64,000 bases of DNA from NCBI RefSeq assembly GCF_030403435.1, contig NZ_JAUEPH010000006.1, positions 267,183 to 331,182 on the forward strand, written 5' to 3'. A model generated the notes under the pieces. That model saw only the letters and a program-made list of their open reading frames with translations. It made no database searches and was not told where the DNA came from. This DNA is from Algoriphagus sediminis (GTDB lineage Bacteria; Bacteroidota; Bacteroidia; Cytophagales; Cyclobacteriaceae). Below are positions 62,420-64,000 of the stretch, piece by piece. Position 1 is the first letter of the stretch, and each line of letters opens with the position of its first letter. The translations under genes were made by a program, and so were the position numbers.

Positions 62420-63109
62420 ATGGCATTAATCCTTTCCATAGAGACTTCTACTACAGTTTGCTCTGTAGCCTTGCATAGAGAAGGTGAGTTATTACAATTA
62501 AATGAGACTGATGAAAAGAATGCCCACTCATTGAAATTGATGCCTTTTGTCGAGCAGTGCTTAAAGGGGGAGAACTTATCCGTTCAAGACCTTGAAGCTA
62601 TCTCGGTCTCCTCTGGTCCTGGTTCATACACTGGTTTAAGAATTGGCGTTTCCACGGCTAAAGGATTGGCTTATGCCTTGGACCTTCCAATTATCGGTGT
62701 TAGCGCCATGGAGTCCCTAGCAAAACAAGTTTTCAATAATGGAGTGGAAACAGGTCATATTATACCTGTTTTGGATGCAAGAAGGATGGAGGTTTATTTC
62801 CAGGTCTTTGATTCGAGTCTTAGTGAAATAGGGGAAACAGGTTCTTTGGTTTTAGAGCAAAGCTCTTTTTCGAACCTATTGAATGAAGGACCTGTTTATT
62901 TTGTGGGTGATGGAATCGCAAAAACTAAGGAATTGATTGATTCTCAAAATACGGTTTTTGTAGATGGGTCTATTTCCGCAAGAGAAATGGGAGAAATTGC
63001 TTGGAAAAAGCTTCAGAGGCAGGAGTTTGAAGACACTGCTTATTTTGTCCCCAACTATCTTAAAGAATTTAAGGTGCTTAAATCGAAGAAAAATCTACTA
63101 CTGAAATGA
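62420..63109 (+). CDS. tsaB: tRNA threonylcarbamoyladenosine biosynthesis protein TsaB
   Basis: This 229-residue protein has the ASKHA N-terminal SIETSTTVCSVALHREGEL, SGPGSYTGLRIGVSTAKGLA and GVSAMESLA typical of TsaB. It partners TsaD to make the t6A modification at position 37 of ANN-decoding tRNAs. The gene starts 5 nt after the S41 peptidase and overlaps the DUF2480 gene by 4 bp. Confidence 0.96.
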   Translation: MALILSIETSTTVCSVALHREGELLQLNETDEKNAHSLKLMPFVEQCLKGENLSVQDLEAISVSSGPGSYTGLRIGVSTAKGLAYALDLPIIGVSAMESLAKQVFNNGVETGHIIPVLDARRMEVYFQVFDSSLSEIGETGSLVLEQSSFSNLLNEGPVYFVGDGIAKTKELIDSQNTVFVDGSISAREMGEIAWKKLQRQEFEDTAYFVPNYLKEFKVLKSKKNLLLK

Positions 63110-63615
63110 GTGAAATTGTAAATAGAGTAGCGAATAGTTCTCTGGTTACTATTGATCTGGAGGAGCTTTATTCTAGGGATAAAATTGTTTTGTTTGATTT
63201 GAAGCCATTTCTATTTCAGGAATTAATTCTGAAGGAAAAAGATTTCAGGGCTTCCTTGAAGCAATTGGATTGGTCTGAATACAATGATAAACTCGTGGCA
63301 GTAACCTGTACCGCGGATGCCGTGGTCCCAAGTTGGGCATTCATGCTGGTGGGTACTTATTTAAAAGGTATAGCATATGACTTCGTGCTGGGGGATAAAT
63401 TTGAAGCAGAGAGATCTTTGGTAGATCACGTTATTGACGAGATAGATGTCGAAGATTTGCGAGATAGACCGGTGATCATTAAGGGCTGTAGTCAATTGCC
63501 TCATTCACTTTATGCCCAAGGCGAATTGCTTAGCAAAGTGATGCCTTATGCCAGGTCTGTGATGTATGGAGAGCCATGCAGTACTGTTCCTCTTTATAAA
63601 AAGCCAAAGGCATAA
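63106..63615 (+). CDS. DUF2480-family protein
   Basis: This 169-residue cytoplasmic protein belongs to a Bacteroidota family (DUF2480): SEIVNRVANSSLVTIDLEEL, KVMPYARSVMYGEPCSTVPL and the conserved VPSWAFMLVGTYL. Cys residues in VTCTADAVVPSW, IKGCSQLPHS and GEPCSTVP are conserved-looking and may bind metal, but this is a guess. It overlaps tsaB (ATGA at 63106-63109) and is the last gene before the rRNA operon. Confidence 0.85.
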   Translation: MSEIVNRVANSSLVTIDLEELYSRDKIVLFDLKPFLFQELILKEKDFRASLKQLDWSEYNDKLVAVTCTADAVVPSWAFMLVGTYLKGIAYDFVLGDKFEAERSLVDHVIDEIDVEDLRDRPVIIKGCSQLPHSLYAQGELLSKVMPYARSVMYGEPCSTVPLYKKPKA

Positions 63616-63642
63616 TATTTTTGCAGTGTTTGTCTTGATTGT

Positions 63643-63674
63643 TTTGGTTAATAATTAGCCATCAAGTAAGTTTG
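63643..63674 (+). promoter_or_regulatory. rRNA operon promoter P1
   Basis: TTTG at 63643-63646, a 20-nt spacer and TAAGTTTG at 63667-63674 match the Bacteroidota consensus. It lies about 290 nt before 16S rRNA. An extra TATTTTTG at 63616-63623 has no clear partner. Confidence 0.7.
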
Positions 63675-63760
63675 CAGTCCCAAAAAAAGAAAGTGAATCT
63701 GGAAGTTGAGATGTGTTCGGGGGTAATTCTAGATTCTTGTAAATTATTTTAAACTTTCTT

Positions 63761-63791
63761 TTTGCAGATGTAAATATTATCCCGATATTTG
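63761..63791 (+). promoter_or_regulatory. rRNA operon promoter P2
   Basis: TTTG at 63761-63764, a 19-nt spacer and GATATTTG at 63784-63791 (7 of 8 to the -7 element). It lies about 170 nt before 16S rRNA and 117 bp after P1. Confidence 0.65.
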
Positions 63792-63799
63792 CACTCGCA

Positions 63800-63960
63800 T
63801 TTGGGGAAAATGATCCTCACAAGTTCTGATAAATGATCAGAAACAAGTTCTTTGAGATGATGTAAGGCGAAAACCTGAGTGTTTTTAAGGTATAGTTTAG
63901 GCTATGACTTAGGGGCATGAAGAAATAGGAAAAGAGAGACAATAAGTTAATAGACAATTT
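63800..63960 (+). other. rRNA leader with hairpin and boxA-like motif
   Basis: Between P2 and 16S lies a leader with a stem TTCTGAT (63824-63830) / ATCAGAA (63836-63842) and a boxA-like GTTCTTTGAGAT (63847-63858), as in other Bacteroidota rRNA leaders, probably for antitermination. No gene is present. Confidence 0.6.

Positions 63961-64000
<40 letters not shown>

Overview
The window is a chromosomal segment of a Bacteroidota bacterium, most likely order Cytophagales and close to the Cyclobacteriaceae (Algoriphagus-like). Reasons: Bacteroidota promoters of the form TTTG-N19..21-TAnnTTTG recur in front of genes; there is a type IX secretion (T9SS) cargo with a C-terminal sorting domain and a PorD/DUF4835 gene; the omega subunit is of the Bacteroidota type; several Bacteroidota-restricted families occur (DUF4249, DUF5723, DUF2480, beta-propeller lipoproteins); and the 16S rRNA that begins at the right edge has a Bacteroidota-like 5' end. 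Genus is inference.

Layout. 1-852: 3'-truncated Tat-exported sugar isomerase-like gene. 941-7177: surface uptake operon (unknown secreted protein, TonB-dependent receptor with STN domain, DUF4249 lipoprotein, second unknown secreted protein). 7181-14597 (minus): MscS channel, DUF3352-like membrane protein, malate dehydrogenase, cNMP-binding protein and TilS. 14645-23146 (plus): envelope and core cluster, OstA/LptA-like protein, T9SS cargo, BamD, RpoZ, CoaBC, PorD, RecN, FabI. 23261-28514: amidohydrolase, hydrolase, then a MarR / YceI / ring-cleaving dioxygenase / MhqD-like esterase module with a shared operator-like palindrome. 28511-32775 (minus): SbcCD. 32884: RlpA-like protein.

33271-36963 is the accessory part. 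It holds two copies of a cassette: a roughly 220-230 bp repeated leader, one or two tiny exported Cys-rich peptides, an intrinsic terminator, and a beta-propeller lipoprotein whose start codon directly follows the terminator. A 33-bp stub of a third leader copy lies in front of the next operon. The first leader contains an 11-G tract that is only 5 G in the second. This is the best candidate in the window for an undescribed system.

36964-44269: RND efflux operon with one adaptor and two different permeases, no outer-membrane factor. 44244-48378 (minus): outer-membrane barrel protein, DUF5723 protein and fused 2-oxoacid dehydrogenase E1. 48424-48820: mostly non-coding, with a possible minus-strand small RNA. 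48821-54818: RimO, glycerophosphodiesterase, another propeller lipoprotein, GNAT-like protein, PfkB/adenosine kinase. 54970-58377: M16 peptidase pair. 58405-60045: M61 peptidase. 60174-63615: rpmH, rnpA, S41 peptidase, tsaB, DUF2480. 63616-64000: tandem rRNA promoters, leader and the first bases of 16S rRNA. Apart from the cassette array, most of the window is ordinary core genome. No tRNA, CRISPR array, insertion sequence or prophage was seen.
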